Shown here: positions 43,848-51,860 of the stretch, in pieces
Position numbering within the stretch: position 1 is the first letter of the stretch
How the letters are laid out: each line of letters starts with the position of its first letter
Position numbers and translations under genes: made by a program
Assembly (NCBI RefSeq): GCF_014648495.1
Contig: NZ_BMRF01000016.1
Span: forward strand, 124,001 to 188,000
Length of the DNA stretch: 64,000 nt
Direction: 5' to 3'
From: Actinomadura cremea
GTDB taxonomy: Bacteria; Actinomycetota; Actinomycetes; Streptosporangiales; Streptosporangiaceae
The notes under the pieces: generated by a model
Database searches by the model: none
What the model was told of the DNA's origin: nothing
What the model saw: the letters and a program-made list of their open reading frames with translations, nothing else

Positions 43848-45389
43848 TCACCCCTTGACGGTCAGCAGCGGGCGCAGCTCGGCGACCGGCGACGCGACCC
43901 CGCCGCCGTGCAGGCCGGACACGACGGGGCCGATGTCCTTGTAGGCCCACGGCGCCTCCTGCTTGAGGTCGCGCCGCCACGCCGCCATGACGTCCGCCCG
44001 GCGCGCCACCCGAGGATCACGGTGGTCCAGCGGGGTGACCACCCGGAACTCGCGCAGGAAGGCGTCCAGTTCGGCGTCGCTCCCGCGCGCCGCCGCGCCG
44101 CGCGGCGCCCGCCGTCCCGCGCCGTGGCACGCGCTCGCGACCGTCCGGGCGTCGCCGTGGCCGCGCAGGACGAAGCTGGACGCCCCCATCGAGCCGGGCA
44201 CGATGACCGGTTCGCCCCACATCGCGAACGGGCCGCCCGCCATCTCGGCGTGGCCGCCCGCCGGGGTCGCGCCCTTGCGGTGCACCACCCGGTCGCCGTC
44301 CCGCCAGAACAGGTTGTGCGGCGCGTCGTAGAGCATCCGGGCGTCGAAGCCGCCGGACGCGTCACCGCACACGGCCTCGAGCCCGGCCCGCATCGTCAGC
44401 GCCAGGAAGAACCGGTTGCCGAGCGCGAAGTTGGCCGCGTTGCCGAACGCCTCCAGGTACCGCCGCCGGTCCGGCTCCGAGCGCTCGTCCATCAGGAACG
44501 GCAGGACGCCGTTGCGCGGACGCGCCAGCCCCTTCGGCCACCGCGCCCGGAGCAGGTCGAGCGCCGTCGCGTTCGCCTGGTGCCCCAGCGACAGCGACCC
44601 GCTGTGCACCATCACCACCACCGTGCCAGGCGTCAGCCCCCACGCGTGCGCGGCGGCCGCGTCGTGCACCCGCGCCACGTACTGCAGTTCGGCGAAGTGG
44701 TTGCCGCCGCCGATCCCGCCGATGACGCCGTCGTGGCTCGGCCCGTCCGGGGACCCGCCCGCGCTGCCGACCCAGTCGGCGAACGCCTCCGCCGTCGGGA
44801 CGGGCAGCCCGGCGCAGTGGACGCGGTCGAGGCAGTCCTCGGCGTCGTCCGGGCGCAGCCCCGGCCAGGGCGCCGGGCCGGTCGTCAGCAGTCCGGGGAG
44901 CCCCTCGCGCAGCAGCGCCTCCCGCTGCAGCGGGGTGAGCGCGATCCGGCGGCCGCCCTCGAAGAACAGGTGCCGCAGCCGCCGCTCGAGCGCGTCCAGC
45001 CGGCCCCGCACCCGGTCGGCGTCCAGGGTGGTGACCTCCAGCCGCATCCCGCAGTTGACGTCGTTGCCGACCGCCTGCGGCAGGAGCGCGTGCTCCACGT
45101 CCAGGACCGTCCCGATCGGGATCCCGGCGCCCTTGTGGAAGTCGGGCGTGAACGCCGCGCGGGCGATGCGCGGCGTCCCGGCGAGGCCGGGCGTGACCTC
45201 GGCGAGCGTCTCCAGCGTCCGCGCGGTCTCCAGCAGGCCCAGCGCCTCGGTGACGGCGGCCGGCTCCAGCGGGACGTCCGTCCCCGCGCAGATCTCCGTG
45301 GGGACGCCGTGGGGGCCCGGCAGCGTGAGCCAGTGCTCGTCCGTGCGGACGAGTCGATGATCTTGACGTGCGAGCGTGCTCGCGGACAT
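43848..45389 (-). CDS. RtcB family RNA ligase-like protein
   Basis: A 513-residue RtcB homologue. Metal and GTP sites are seen in 'PQAVGNDVNCGMRLEV', 'GGIGGGNHFAELQYV', 'VVVMVHSGSLSLGH' and 'VPGSMGASSFVLRG'; the GMP-accepting His is in 'ASACHGAGR'. RtcB joins 2',3'-cyclic phosphate or 3'-phosphate RNA ends to 5'-OH ends in tRNA and rRNA repair. Several motifs deviate from the E. coli enzyme, marking a distinct actinobacterial subgroup. GGAGG precedes the ATG at 45389. No RtcA or archease gene is nearby. Confidence 0.85.
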   Translation of the reverse strand: MSASTLARQDHRLVRTDEHWLTLPGPHGVPTEICAGTDVPLEPAAVTEALGLLETARTLETLAEVTPGLAGTPRIARAAFTPDFHKGAGIPIGTVLDVEHALLPQAVGNDVNCGMRLEVTTLDADRVRGRLDALERRLRHLFFEGGRRIALTPLQREALLREGLPGLLTTGPAPWPGLRPDDAEDCLDRVHCAGLPVPTAEAFADWVGSAGGSPDGPSHDGVIGGIGGGNHFAELQYVARVHDAAAAHAWGLTPGTVVVMVHSGSLSLGHQANATALDLLRARWPKGLARPRNGVLPFLMDERSEPDRRRYLEAFGNAANFALGNRFFLALTMRAGLEAVCGDASGGFDARMLYDAPHNLFWRDGDRVVHRKGATPAGGHAEMAGGPFAMWGEPVIVPGSMGASSFVLRGHGDARTVASACHGAGRRAPRGAAARGSDAELDAFLREFRVVTPLDHRDPRVARRADVMAAWRRDLKQEAPWAYKDIGPVVSGLHGGGVASPVAELRPLLTVKG

Positions 45390-45514
45390 GGGGGACCTCC
45401 GGCTGTGGCAGAACACGGGAAGGAGCCGTCCGCGCAGAGGGCGCGACGGCGAGACGGGCGCCGGGTGGGCGCGCCGATCTCCTCGGGTTCAGCAGCCGCG
45501 AGGCGGAGCCGACG

Positions 45515-46114
45515 TTACCGCGGGCCTCCGACGGTGTCACCGGGTTTTCCGGCGGCGGCCAGATGGCCCGTCACCATCCGCGCCACCGACCGGGCCACGT
45601 GCTCGGGCGGGCCGGACGGCAGCATGATGTGGCTCATCGTCAGCCGGACGGCCGCGTCCGCGACCTCGGCCAGCACGGCGCGGTCCAGGTGCGGCCACTG
45701 CCGCACCGCGTGCTCGGTGAGGCGGGCGCTCGCGGTGAACAGCACCGGCTCCGCCTGCGTGGTGAGCAGCGGCAGCAGCTCCTCGCCGCCCGCGCCGGTC
45801 AGCACCGCCTTCTTCAGCTGGTCGTCCGCCGACGTCTCCAGCGTGTACCGCACGGCCGCGACCACCGCGTCGAACAGGTCGTCGTGCTCCGACAGCACCC
45901 GGTCGATGCCGTCGAGGTAGTGGTCGTTGTCGCGGATCAGCACGGCCTGCGCGAGACCCCACTTGTCGCCGAACTCGTTGTAGACGGTCTGCCGGCTCAC
46001 CCCGGCGGCGGCGGCGACGTCCTGCATGCGCAGCCCGCGGTAGCCGCGCTCGACCAGCATCGCGGCGGCGGCGTCCAGCAGGGCTTCGCGCACGGGACGG
46101 TCGGCGGTGCCCAT
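45515..46114 (-). CDS. TetR family transcriptional regulator
   Basis: A 199-residue regulator. The HTH is 'LRMQDVAAAAGVSRQTVYNEFGDKWGLAQAV' (about residues 24-54), with a helical ligand domain after it. GGAGG precedes the ATG at 46114. It lies 125 bases upstream of the RtcB gene in the same direction; co-regulation is possible but not shown. Its target sites are unknown; the TetR-like operator at 48700-48719 is one candidate. Confidence 0.88.
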   Translation of the reverse strand: MGTADRPVREALLDAAAAMLVERGYRGLRMQDVAAAAGVSRQTVYNEFGDKWGLAQAVLIRDNDHYLDGIDRVLSEHDDLFDAVVAAVRYTLETSADDQLKKAVLTGAGGEELLPLLTTQAEPVLFTASARLTEHAVRQWPHLDRAVLAEVADAAVRLTMSHIMLPSGPPEHVARSVARMVTGHLAAAGKPGDTVGGPR

Positions 46115-46287
46115 CAGCGTTCCTCCGGATGCGGTCGGCGGGCCCCCATTATCACCCGGCGCGCATTTCCGGCCCCCGCCCGGCGTCCGCCACCCGCCGG
46201 CCGGCGGCCCCGGCCGGTTCGGGGGACCCGCCGGCCCCCGATACCCGTCAGGTGCGGCCGTGTCGCCGCTCGCGGGCCGGATCGAGT

Positions 46288-46293
46288 TACCAT
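46288..46293 (+). promoter_or_regulatory. -10-like element of a small membrane protein gene
   Basis: TACCAT ends five bases before the GTG at 46299; again this suggests a leaderless transcript. Confidence 0.35.
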
Positions 46294-46298
46294 GCCCC

Positions 46299-46760
46299 GT
46301 GGTCGTCATGATCGTAGTCCTCGGCGTCGCCGCGCTCGCGTGCGCCGCTCCCGGGCTGTTCGCCGTCGTGGCCGGGATACGCGGCCGCGACCCCAAGTCG
46401 GCCTTCGGCGGCCTGCCCTTCCTGCTCGCCGCCGCGGGGTTCGGCTGGGCGACGTCCCTGGTCGTCTCGGTGAATCACGAGATCACCGGCAGCCGGGTCG
46501 ACCCCGCCCGCGCGGTCGGCTGCACCGCCGAGATCCTCGGCGCGGGGGACGAGTCCGCCCGGGTCAACGGCGCCCACATCTACCGGTTCCGCGTGCGAGT
46601 GCAGATTCCCGGCGAAACTCCTTACGAGACCGACAGTACCGGCGCGGTGTCGCCGCTGCTCGCAGGTCGCATCGGTGCCGGTGGGGCCGGTTACGCCTGC
46701 CTGGCCGATCGCGGCGACCGCAGGCAGGTGGAGATCCTCTGGGATCGGCCGCTCCACTGA
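46299..46760 (+). CDS. Hypothetical membrane protein
   Basis: A 153-residue protein with two N-terminal membrane segments ('MIVVLGVAALACAAPGLFAVVAGIRG' and 'GLPFLLAAAGFGWATSLVVSV') and an extracytoplasmic or cytosolic beta-rich domain ('YRFRVRVQIPGETPYETDST'). The layout resembles DUF3592-like proteins, but I do not recognise it firmly. The GTG at 46299 is used because of the -10 just upstream; an in-frame ATG at 46308 is the alternative. Confidence 0.65.
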   Translation: MVVMIVVLGVAALACAAPGLFAVVAGIRGRDPKSAFGGLPFLLAAAGFGWATSLVVSVNHEITGSRVDPARAVGCTAEILGAGDESARVNGAHIYRFRVRVQIPGETPYETDSTGAVSPLLAGRIGAGGAGYACLADRGDRRQVEILWDRPLH

Positions 46761-46761
46761 C

Positions 46762-46782
46762 CGCGGGGAGCCCGCTCCCGCG
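46762..46782. terminator. Hairpin between convergent genes
   Basis: CGCGGGGAGC and GCTCCCGCG form a 9-bp stem with one bulged G, directly after the stop at 46760 and before the end of the convergent ABC ATPase at 46815. It may terminate both. Confidence 0.45.
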
Positions 46783-46814
46783 TCCACGCCCCCGAGCGGC
46801 CCCGAGCGGCCCGG

Positions 46815-47618
46815 TCAGCCGGGCGTGAGGCGCGCCTCCGGCGCCGGGGCGTGCCGGTAGACGCCGCGGGCGCGGGCGTCCGCGCGGACCTCGGCGGGCG
46901 GGCCGCTCGCGACCACCCGGCCGCCGTGCAGGACGTGCACGACGTCGCAGACGCCGAGGACCGGTTCCAGGTCGTGCCCGGCGACCAGGACCGCCAGGCC
47001 CTCGGCGGCGAGGTCGCGCAGCAGCACCTCCAGGGCGCGGGACCGCCGCTCGGGCAGCCCCGTCCAGGGCTCGTCGAGCAGCAGGACGGACGGGTCGGCG
47101 GCCAGGGCGCGCGCCAGTTCGGCCAGCCGGGCGACGTCGGGCGGGACGGCGCGGGCGGAGCGGCGGGCGTACTCGCCGATGCCGACGCGGGCGAGCAGTT
47201 CGTCGGCGCGTCCGGCCGCGTCCCGGCGGGCCTCGCGGTGGCGCCGCCACCGGTCGCGCGCCGTCCGCCCGGGATGCTCCCGCGCCGCCGCGTGCCGGGC
47301 GGCGGCGGACCGGACGGCGTCGCGTACCGTCGCGGCGCCGAGCGGGCCCGGACGCTCGAACGTGCGGGCGACGCCGCGGCGGGCGCGCTCGCGGGCACCG
47401 CCGGTGAGGTCGGTCCCGCCCAGCCGGACGGTGCCCTCGCTGGGGCGCCGCAGCCCGCTGATGACGTCGCACAGGGTGGTCTTGCCGGCGCCGTCCGGGC
47501 CGATCAGCCCGGTCACCGCGCCCGCCGGCGCGGCGAGCGCGGCCCGGTCCACGGCGGTCAGCGCGCCGAACCGCACGGTCACGCCCGACACGAGCAGGCC
47601 CTCGGCGGTGGGGGGCAT
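46815..47618 (-). CDS. Orphan branched-chain amino acid type ABC ATPase (LivG-like), degenerate
   Basis: A 267-residue ABC ATPase of the LivG type. Walker A is GPDGAGKTT, the LivG-typical 'GVARTFERPGPLG' is present, Walker B is VLLLDEPWTGL and the H-loop VAGHD. The ABC signature, normally LSyGqqR, reads 'VPPDVARLAELARALA', so the LSGGQ core is lost. No permease, LivF or binding protein gene is nearby. It may have a regulatory role, pair with a remote transporter or be decaying. GGAGG precedes the ATG at 47618. Confidence 0.8.
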   Translation of the reverse strand: MPPTAEGLLVSGVTVRFGALTAVDRAALAAPAGAVTGLIGPDGAGKTTLCDVISGLRRPSEGTVRLGGTDLTGGARERARRGVARTFERPGPLGAATVRDAVRSAAARHAAAREHPGRTARDRWRRHREARRDAAGRADELLARVGIGEYARRSARAVPPDVARLAELARALAADPSVLLLDEPWTGLPERRSRALEVLLRDLAAEGLAVLVAGHDLEPVLGVCDVVHVLHGGRVVASGPPAEVRADARARGVYRHAPAPEARLTPG

Positions 47619-47668
47619 CCGCACCTCCCGGCGGGCACCGGCTCCCGGGCCCGGACGACGTGGTTCAC

Positions 47669-47710
47669 GTGACCCGGATCGTGTGACTCACGTCATGTGA
47701 TCTGGGTCAC
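47669..47710. promoter_or_regulatory. Long inverted repeat upstream of the orphan ABC ATPase
   Basis: GTGACCCGGATC (47669-47680) and GATCTGGGTCAC (47699-47710) are 12-bp arms with one mismatch and an 18-base spacer that contains TGTGACTCACGTCA. It lies between the ATPase start and the end of the SDR gene; both genes are on the minus strand. It could be an operator or a terminator. Confidence 0.5.
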
Positions 47711-47722
47711 CGGTCCCTCACC

Positions 47723-48562
47723 CTACTGAGGGGACGGCGCGGCGGCAACGCCGCCGGAACCGCCGATCTCGCCGAGCCGCTCCCGCCGCCACTCCTTGAC
47801 CCCGGCGACGAACGACTCCACGTCGGCGGCCTTGCCCGAGGCGATCTGATCGAACCAGTCCGGGACGTACCGCTCGAACCGGCCGTCGCCGATCATCTCC
47901 AGGACGGCCGCCGCCACGTCGCGCGGCGGGAGCGCGCCGGAGAGGTCGCTCAGCGGCTCCTCGTCGCCGGGCCGCGCGTCGAACAGCTCCGTGCCGGCGA
48001 TCAGCGACGGCTGCACCACGTGGACCTGCACGCCCGTGCCGTCCAGGTCGACGGCCATGCTCTCCCAGAACGCGGTCAGCGCGGCCTTGGACGCCGCGTA
48101 GGCGGCCTCGTGCGGGGGGCCGAGCCGCGCCGCGACCGACCCGACCGCGACCAGGTGCCCGTGCCCCCGCGCGACCATCCCCGGCAGGACCGCGAGGGTG
48201 AGCCGGACGGCCGACAGGTAGTTCAGCCGCAGCACGTCCTCGACGTCGCCGGGCGTCAGGTCCAGGACGTGCCGCCGCTTCGGCATCCCCGCGTTGTTGA
48301 CCAGTACGTCGACGCCGCCGAACTCCGCCTCGGCCGCCGCGGCGAGCGCCGCCGCCGCGTCCGGATCGGCCAGGTCCGCCGTCCACGTCGCCGAGCCGGG
48401 CGCGTGCTCCCGGCACCGGGCCAGCACGTCCGCCAGCCGGTCCGCCCGCCGCGCCGCCAGCCCCACCCGGGCGCCGGCGGCGGCGAGCGCCTCCGCGATC
48501 GCCGCGCCGATCCCGGACGATGCGCCCGTGACCAGCGCGGACCGTCCCGCCAAAGTCACCAT
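47723..48562 (-). CDS. SDR family NAD(P)-dependent oxidoreductase
   Basis: A 279-residue classical SDR. The cofactor motif is 'VTGASSGIGAAIA', with 'DVLVNNAGMPKRR', the catalytic Ser in 'LVAVGSVAA' and the Tyr-Lys in 'AYAASKAALTAF'. It probably acts on a lipid or steroid-like alcohol or ketone. The ATG at 48562 has no clear ribosome site. It is divergent from a pair of acyl-CoA dehydrogenase genes, so both may share the operator at 48700-48719. Confidence 0.9.
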   Translation of the reverse strand: MVTLAGRSALVTGASSGIGAAIAEALAAAGARVGLAARRADRLADVLARCREHAPGSATWTADLADPDAAAALAAAAEAEFGGVDVLVNNAGMPKRRHVLDLTPGDVEDVLRLNYLSAVRLTLAVLPGMVARGHGHLVAVGSVAARLGPPHEAAYAASKAALTAFWESMAVDLDGTGVQVHVVQPSLIAGTELFDARPGDEEPLSDLSGALPPRDVAAAVLEMIGDGRFERYVPDWFDQIASGKAADVESFVAGVKEWRRERLGEIGGSGGVAAAPSPQ

Positions 48563-48661
48563 GCGGGGAACGTCGCACACGCCCGGCCGGCCCGGCAAGG
48601 CGCACCGCCGGGCGGAGCCCGACCCTTGCCCGTGCCGCCCCGCCGCGCGCCCATCCCCTGG

Positions 48662-48691
48662 TTGACGCCCGCGCGCGCGGGTTTCTAGGGT
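48662..48691 (+). promoter_or_regulatory. Promoter of the acyl-CoA dehydrogenase pair
   Basis: TTGACG (48662-48667) and TAGGGT (48686-48691) are separated by 18 bases, a good housekeeping-type promoter for an actinomycete. Initiation would fall near 48698, at the edge of the palindrome that follows. Confidence 0.7.
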
Positions 48692-48699
48692 GGACCTGC

Positions 48700-48719
48700 C
48701 ATACCGACCGGTTGGTATG
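48700..48719. promoter_or_regulatory. TetR-type operator
   Basis: CATACCGACCGGTTGGTATG is a 20-bp palindrome with one mismatched pair. It lies at about +1 to +20 relative to the predicted transcription start, where a bound repressor would block initiation. The ACCGACCGGT-type core is common among TetR-family sites. Confidence 0.75.
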
Positions 48720-48788
48720 TTCGCCGGTGGCCGCTGCGCCGCCCGTCATCGCGCAGCGACGACCCGACAAAGCGCGGAGGTCCGCCCT

Positions 48789-49982
48789 GTGAGCACAGCA
48801 CCGCCCGACGCCGACGAGCTGGGCAGGAGGGTCGACGCCTTCCTCGCCGAGCACGACCCCGCGGCCACCGAGCCGCTGGAGTTCCTCCGGGCCCGCTACG
48901 ACGCCGGCCTGGCGTGGGTCCACTACCCGGACGGGCACGGCGGGCTCGACGCCCCGCGCGCGCTGCAGCCCGCCGTGGACAGGCGGTTCCGGGAGGCGGG
49001 CGCCCCCACCAACCAGCCCGAGCGCAACGGCATCGGCCTCGGCATGGCGGCCCCCACCGTCCTCGCCTTCGGCACCGAGGAGCAGAAGCGCCGCTTCCTG
49101 CGCCCCCTCTGGACGGGCGAGGAGATCTGGTGCCAGCTGTTCAGCGAGCCCGGCGCCGGCTCCGACCTCGCCGCGCTCGGCACCCGCGCCGTCCGCGACG
49201 GCGACCATTGGATCGTCAACGGCCAGAAGGTCTGGACGTCCATGGCGCACGAGGCCCGCTGGGCGATCCTGGTGACCCGAACCGACCCGGACGTCCCCAA
49301 GCACCGCGGCATGACCTACTTCGTCTGCGACATGACCGCGCCCGGCGTCGAGGTGCGGCCGCTGCGGCAGATCACCGGCGAGGCCGAGTTCAACGAGGTC
49401 TTCCTCACCGACGTCCGCATCCCCGACGAGCACCGGCTCGGCGAGATCGGGGACGGCTGGCGCGTGTCCACCACGACCCTGATGAACGAGCGGGTCGCCA
49501 TCGGCGGCGCCGCCGCGCCCCGCGAGGGCGGCATGATCGGCGTCGTCGCCCGGCTCTGGCGGGACCGTCCCGAACTGCGCACCGCCGGGCTGCACGACGC
49601 CCTGCTGCGGCTGTGGGTGGAGACCGAGGCCGCACGCCTCACCGGCGAACGGCTCCGCCAGCAGCTCGCCGTCGGCAAGCCCGGCCCCGAGGGGTCGGCC
49701 GCCAAGCTCGCGTTCGCCGACCTCAACCAGCGCACGTCCGGGCTGGAGCTGGAGCTGCTCGGCGACGACGGCCTGCGCTACGACGACTGGACGATGCGCC
49801 GCCCGTCCGAAGTCGACTTCACCCGCCGCTCGCCCGGGTACCGCTACCTGCGCGCCAAGGGCAACTCCATCGAGGGCGGCACCTCGGAGATCCTGCGCAA
49901 CATCATCGCCGAACGCGTGCTGGGCCTGCCCGGCGAGATCCGGGTCGACAAGGACGTGCCGTGGAAGGACCTGCCGAAGTGA
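48789..49982 (+). CDS. Acyl-CoA dehydrogenase, large subunit type
   Basis: A 397-residue FadE-type protein. 'WCQLFSEPGAGSDLAALGTRA' and 'WIVNGQKVWTSMAHEARW' bind FAD, and the C-terminus has 'YLRAKGNSIEGGTSEILRNIIAERVLGLP'. It overlaps a second, divergent FadE gene by GTGA; such pairs form alpha2beta2 heterotetramers in mycobacterial steroid side-chain oxidation. The GTG at 48789 follows GGAGG at seven bases. Controlled by the promoter and operator just upstream. Confidence 0.9.
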   Translation: MSTAPPDADELGRRVDAFLAEHDPAATEPLEFLRARYDAGLAWVHYPDGHGGLDAPRALQPAVDRRFREAGAPTNQPERNGIGLGMAAPTVLAFGTEEQKRRFLRPLWTGEEIWCQLFSEPGAGSDLAALGTRAVRDGDHWIVNGQKVWTSMAHEARWAILVTRTDPDVPKHRGMTYFVCDMTAPGVEVRPLRQITGEAEFNEVFLTDVRIPDEHRLGEIGDGWRVSTTTLMNERVAIGGAAAPREGGMIGVVARLWRDRPELRTAGLHDALLRLWVETEAARLTGERLRQQLAVGKPGPEGSAAKLAFADLNQRTSGLELELLGDDGLRYDDWTMRRPSEVDFTRRSPGYRYLRAKGNSIEGGTSEILRNIIAERVLGLPGEIRVDKDVPWKDLPK

Positions 49983-51064
49983 CCGACCTCCTCTACACCG
50001 AGATCGAGAACGACCTGCGCGCGAGCGTCCGCGAGGTCCTCGAGGACAAGGCCCCCTGGACGTCCGTGCTCGCCGGCGCCGAGAAGGACGAGCCGTACGA
50101 CGCGGCGCTGTGGACGGCCGTCGCCGCCCAGCTCGGCTGCGCCGGGCTGCCCGTCCCCGAGGACCTCGGCGGCGCGGGCGCGAGCTGGCGGGAGACCGCC
50201 GTGGTGATGGAGGAACTGGGGCGCGCCGTCGCGCCCGTCCCGTTCCTCACCGGCTCGGTCATGGCGACGGCGGCGCTGCTGGCGGCGGGCGAGCGGGACC
50301 TGCTCGCCCGGGTGGCCGCCGGGGAGAGGATCGCCGTCCTCGCCGTCCCGTTCGGCACCGCGCCCGGCGCCGACCCGGCGGCCGGCCCCGACGCGCCCAC
50401 CGTCTCCGGTGGCGCGCTGACCGGCGAGGTCGCGTCCGTCGCCGACGGCCTGGCCGCCGACGTCCTCCTCGTCCCGGCCGCCGGCGGGCTCTACGCGGTG
50501 GACGCCGTCGACGCCCGCCGCACCGCCGTGACGTCCCTGGACATGACCCGCCGGATCGCCGACGTCGCCTTCGCCGGCGCCCCGGCCCGCCCGGTCGCGC
50601 AGGGCCCGGACGCGGTCCGCGCCGCGCTGCTCACCGGCGCCGCGATGCTCGCCTCCGAGCAGCTCGGCATCGCCGAACGCTGCCTGGACGACACCGTCGC
50701 CTACGTCGGGACCCGCTACCAGTTCGGCCGCCAGATCGGCTCCTACCAGGCCCTCAAGCACCGCCTCGCCGACCTGTGGACGTCGATCACGCAGGCCCGC
50801 GCCGCCGCCCGCTACGCCGCCGCCTGCGCGGCCGACGGCGACGCCGACCTGCCGGTCGCCGCCGCCGTCGCGCAGGCGCACTGCTCGGCCGTCGCGGTCA
50901 AGGCCGCCGAGGAGTGCGTGCAGATGCACGGCGGCATCGGGTTCACCTGGGAGCACCCGGCGCACCTGTACCTGAAGCGGGCCAAGGCCGACTCGATCGC
51001 GCTCGGGTCGCCCGACCGGCACCGCGCCGCGCTCGCCGCCCTGGCCGACCTGCCGCCGGCCTGA
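49979..51064 (+). CDS. Acyl-CoA dehydrogenase, partner subunit
   Basis: A 361-residue FadE-type protein. It keeps 'YVGTRYQFGRQIGSYQALKHRLADL' and 'AAEECVQMHGGIGFTWEHPAHLYLKRAKAD', but the first FAD loop found in its partner is reduced ('IAVLAVPFGTAPG'). This is the usual weaker subunit in heteromeric acyl-CoA dehydrogenases. The GTG overlaps the stop of the partner gene, supporting equal synthesis. Confidence 0.9.
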   Translation: MTDLLYTEIENDLRASVREVLEDKAPWTSVLAGAEKDEPYDAALWTAVAAQLGCAGLPVPEDLGGAGASWRETAVVMEELGRAVAPVPFLTGSVMATAALLAAGERDLLARVAAGERIAVLAVPFGTAPGADPAAGPDAPTVSGGALTGEVASVADGLAADVLLVPAAGGLYAVDAVDARRTAVTSLDMTRRIADVAFAGAPARPVAQGPDAVRAALLTGAAMLASEQLGIAERCLDDTVAYVGTRYQFGRQIGSYQALKHRLADLWTSITQARAAARYAAACAADGDADLPVAAAVAQAHCSAVAVKAAEECVQMHGGIGFTWEHPAHLYLKRAKADSIALGSPDRHRAALAALADLPPA

Positions 51065-51118
51065 CGGACCCCGGTCCCGTGCCGGGCCCGCCCACCGGGC
51101 GCGGCGCGGGACCGCGTC

Positions 51119-51676
51119 CTACCGGTCGAGCCAGAGCCGGCGGCCCAGCCGCCGGAACCGGGACTCGTCGGCGACATGCTCCGGGCTCGCGTCGCGGGCG
51201 GCGAGCCGCTCGAGCAGCGTGTCGAACGCGGGCGGGCCGACGCACACCAGCGTCGCCCGCGACCGGCGGGCGCAGTGCAGCCGGACCGACGGGCGCACCA
51301 GCCGCGACAGCGGGCCCCGCGCGCCGTGCCCGACCACGAGGATGTCGTCCTCGCCCGCGAGCCGCACCAGGGTGGCGCCCGGCTCGCCGACCAGCGCCAG
51401 CGCGGTCAGGTCCACGCCGTCGGGCGGGCCGCCGCACACGTCCGACAGCAGCCGCGCGATGAGATCCGCGCCCGAGCCGCGCAGCGCGTCGGTGACGCCG
51501 CAGCCGAGCTGCCCGGCCGCCGACACGTGCGGGGGGAGCGGCGCGGCGTGGGCGACCAGCAGGGGGAGCCGCCGCAGCCGCGCCTCGCCGACCGCCCAGG
51601 AGAGCGCACAGCGCGCGCCGGCGGAATCGTCGACCCCGGCCACGACACGGGGGCCGCCCTCCGGCCTCACGATCAC
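51119..51676 (-). CDS. Universal stress protein family protein
   Basis: A 185-residue single USP domain. 'RVVAGVDDSAGARCALSWAVGEARLRRLPLLVAHA' is the USP opening, and 'DILVVGHGARGPLSRLVRPSVRLHCARRSRATLVCV' carries the G-x2-G-x9-G(S/T)-like ATP-binding region in altered form. The start is uncertain: GTG codons at 51676 and 51670 both follow AGGAGG, and an ATG at 51715 is also open. About 20 residues at the C-terminus are extra for the family. Confidence 0.78.
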   Translation of the reverse strand: MIVRPEGGPRVVAGVDDSAGARCALSWAVGEARLRRLPLLVAHAAPLPPHVSAAGQLGCGVTDALRGSGADLIARLLSDVCGGPPDGVDLTALALVGEPGATLVRLAGEDDILVVGHGARGPLSRLVRPSVRLHCARRSRATLVCVGPPAFDTLLERLAARDASPEHVADESRFRRLGRRLWLDR

Positions 51677-51860
51677 GATCCCTCCTGAAGCCTCCGGGGT
51701 GAGGTGGTTCACCATACAGTGAAGGAATACCCGCTCCAGCGGAAGTGTTTCGCATCGGTTCACCCCCGGTTCCCGGGCGATTCCGTCCGTTCCCGGCCCA
51801 CGGGCCGCGTGCGGAGCGCGCCCGCTGGACCGCCGGTCGGCGGCCCGGCAGACTTCCGCC

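Noticed and set aside
48789-51064. Frameshifted single acyl-CoA dehydrogenase
   Set aside because: Both parts are full-length with their own starts and C-termini; they are two subunits overlapping by GTGA.
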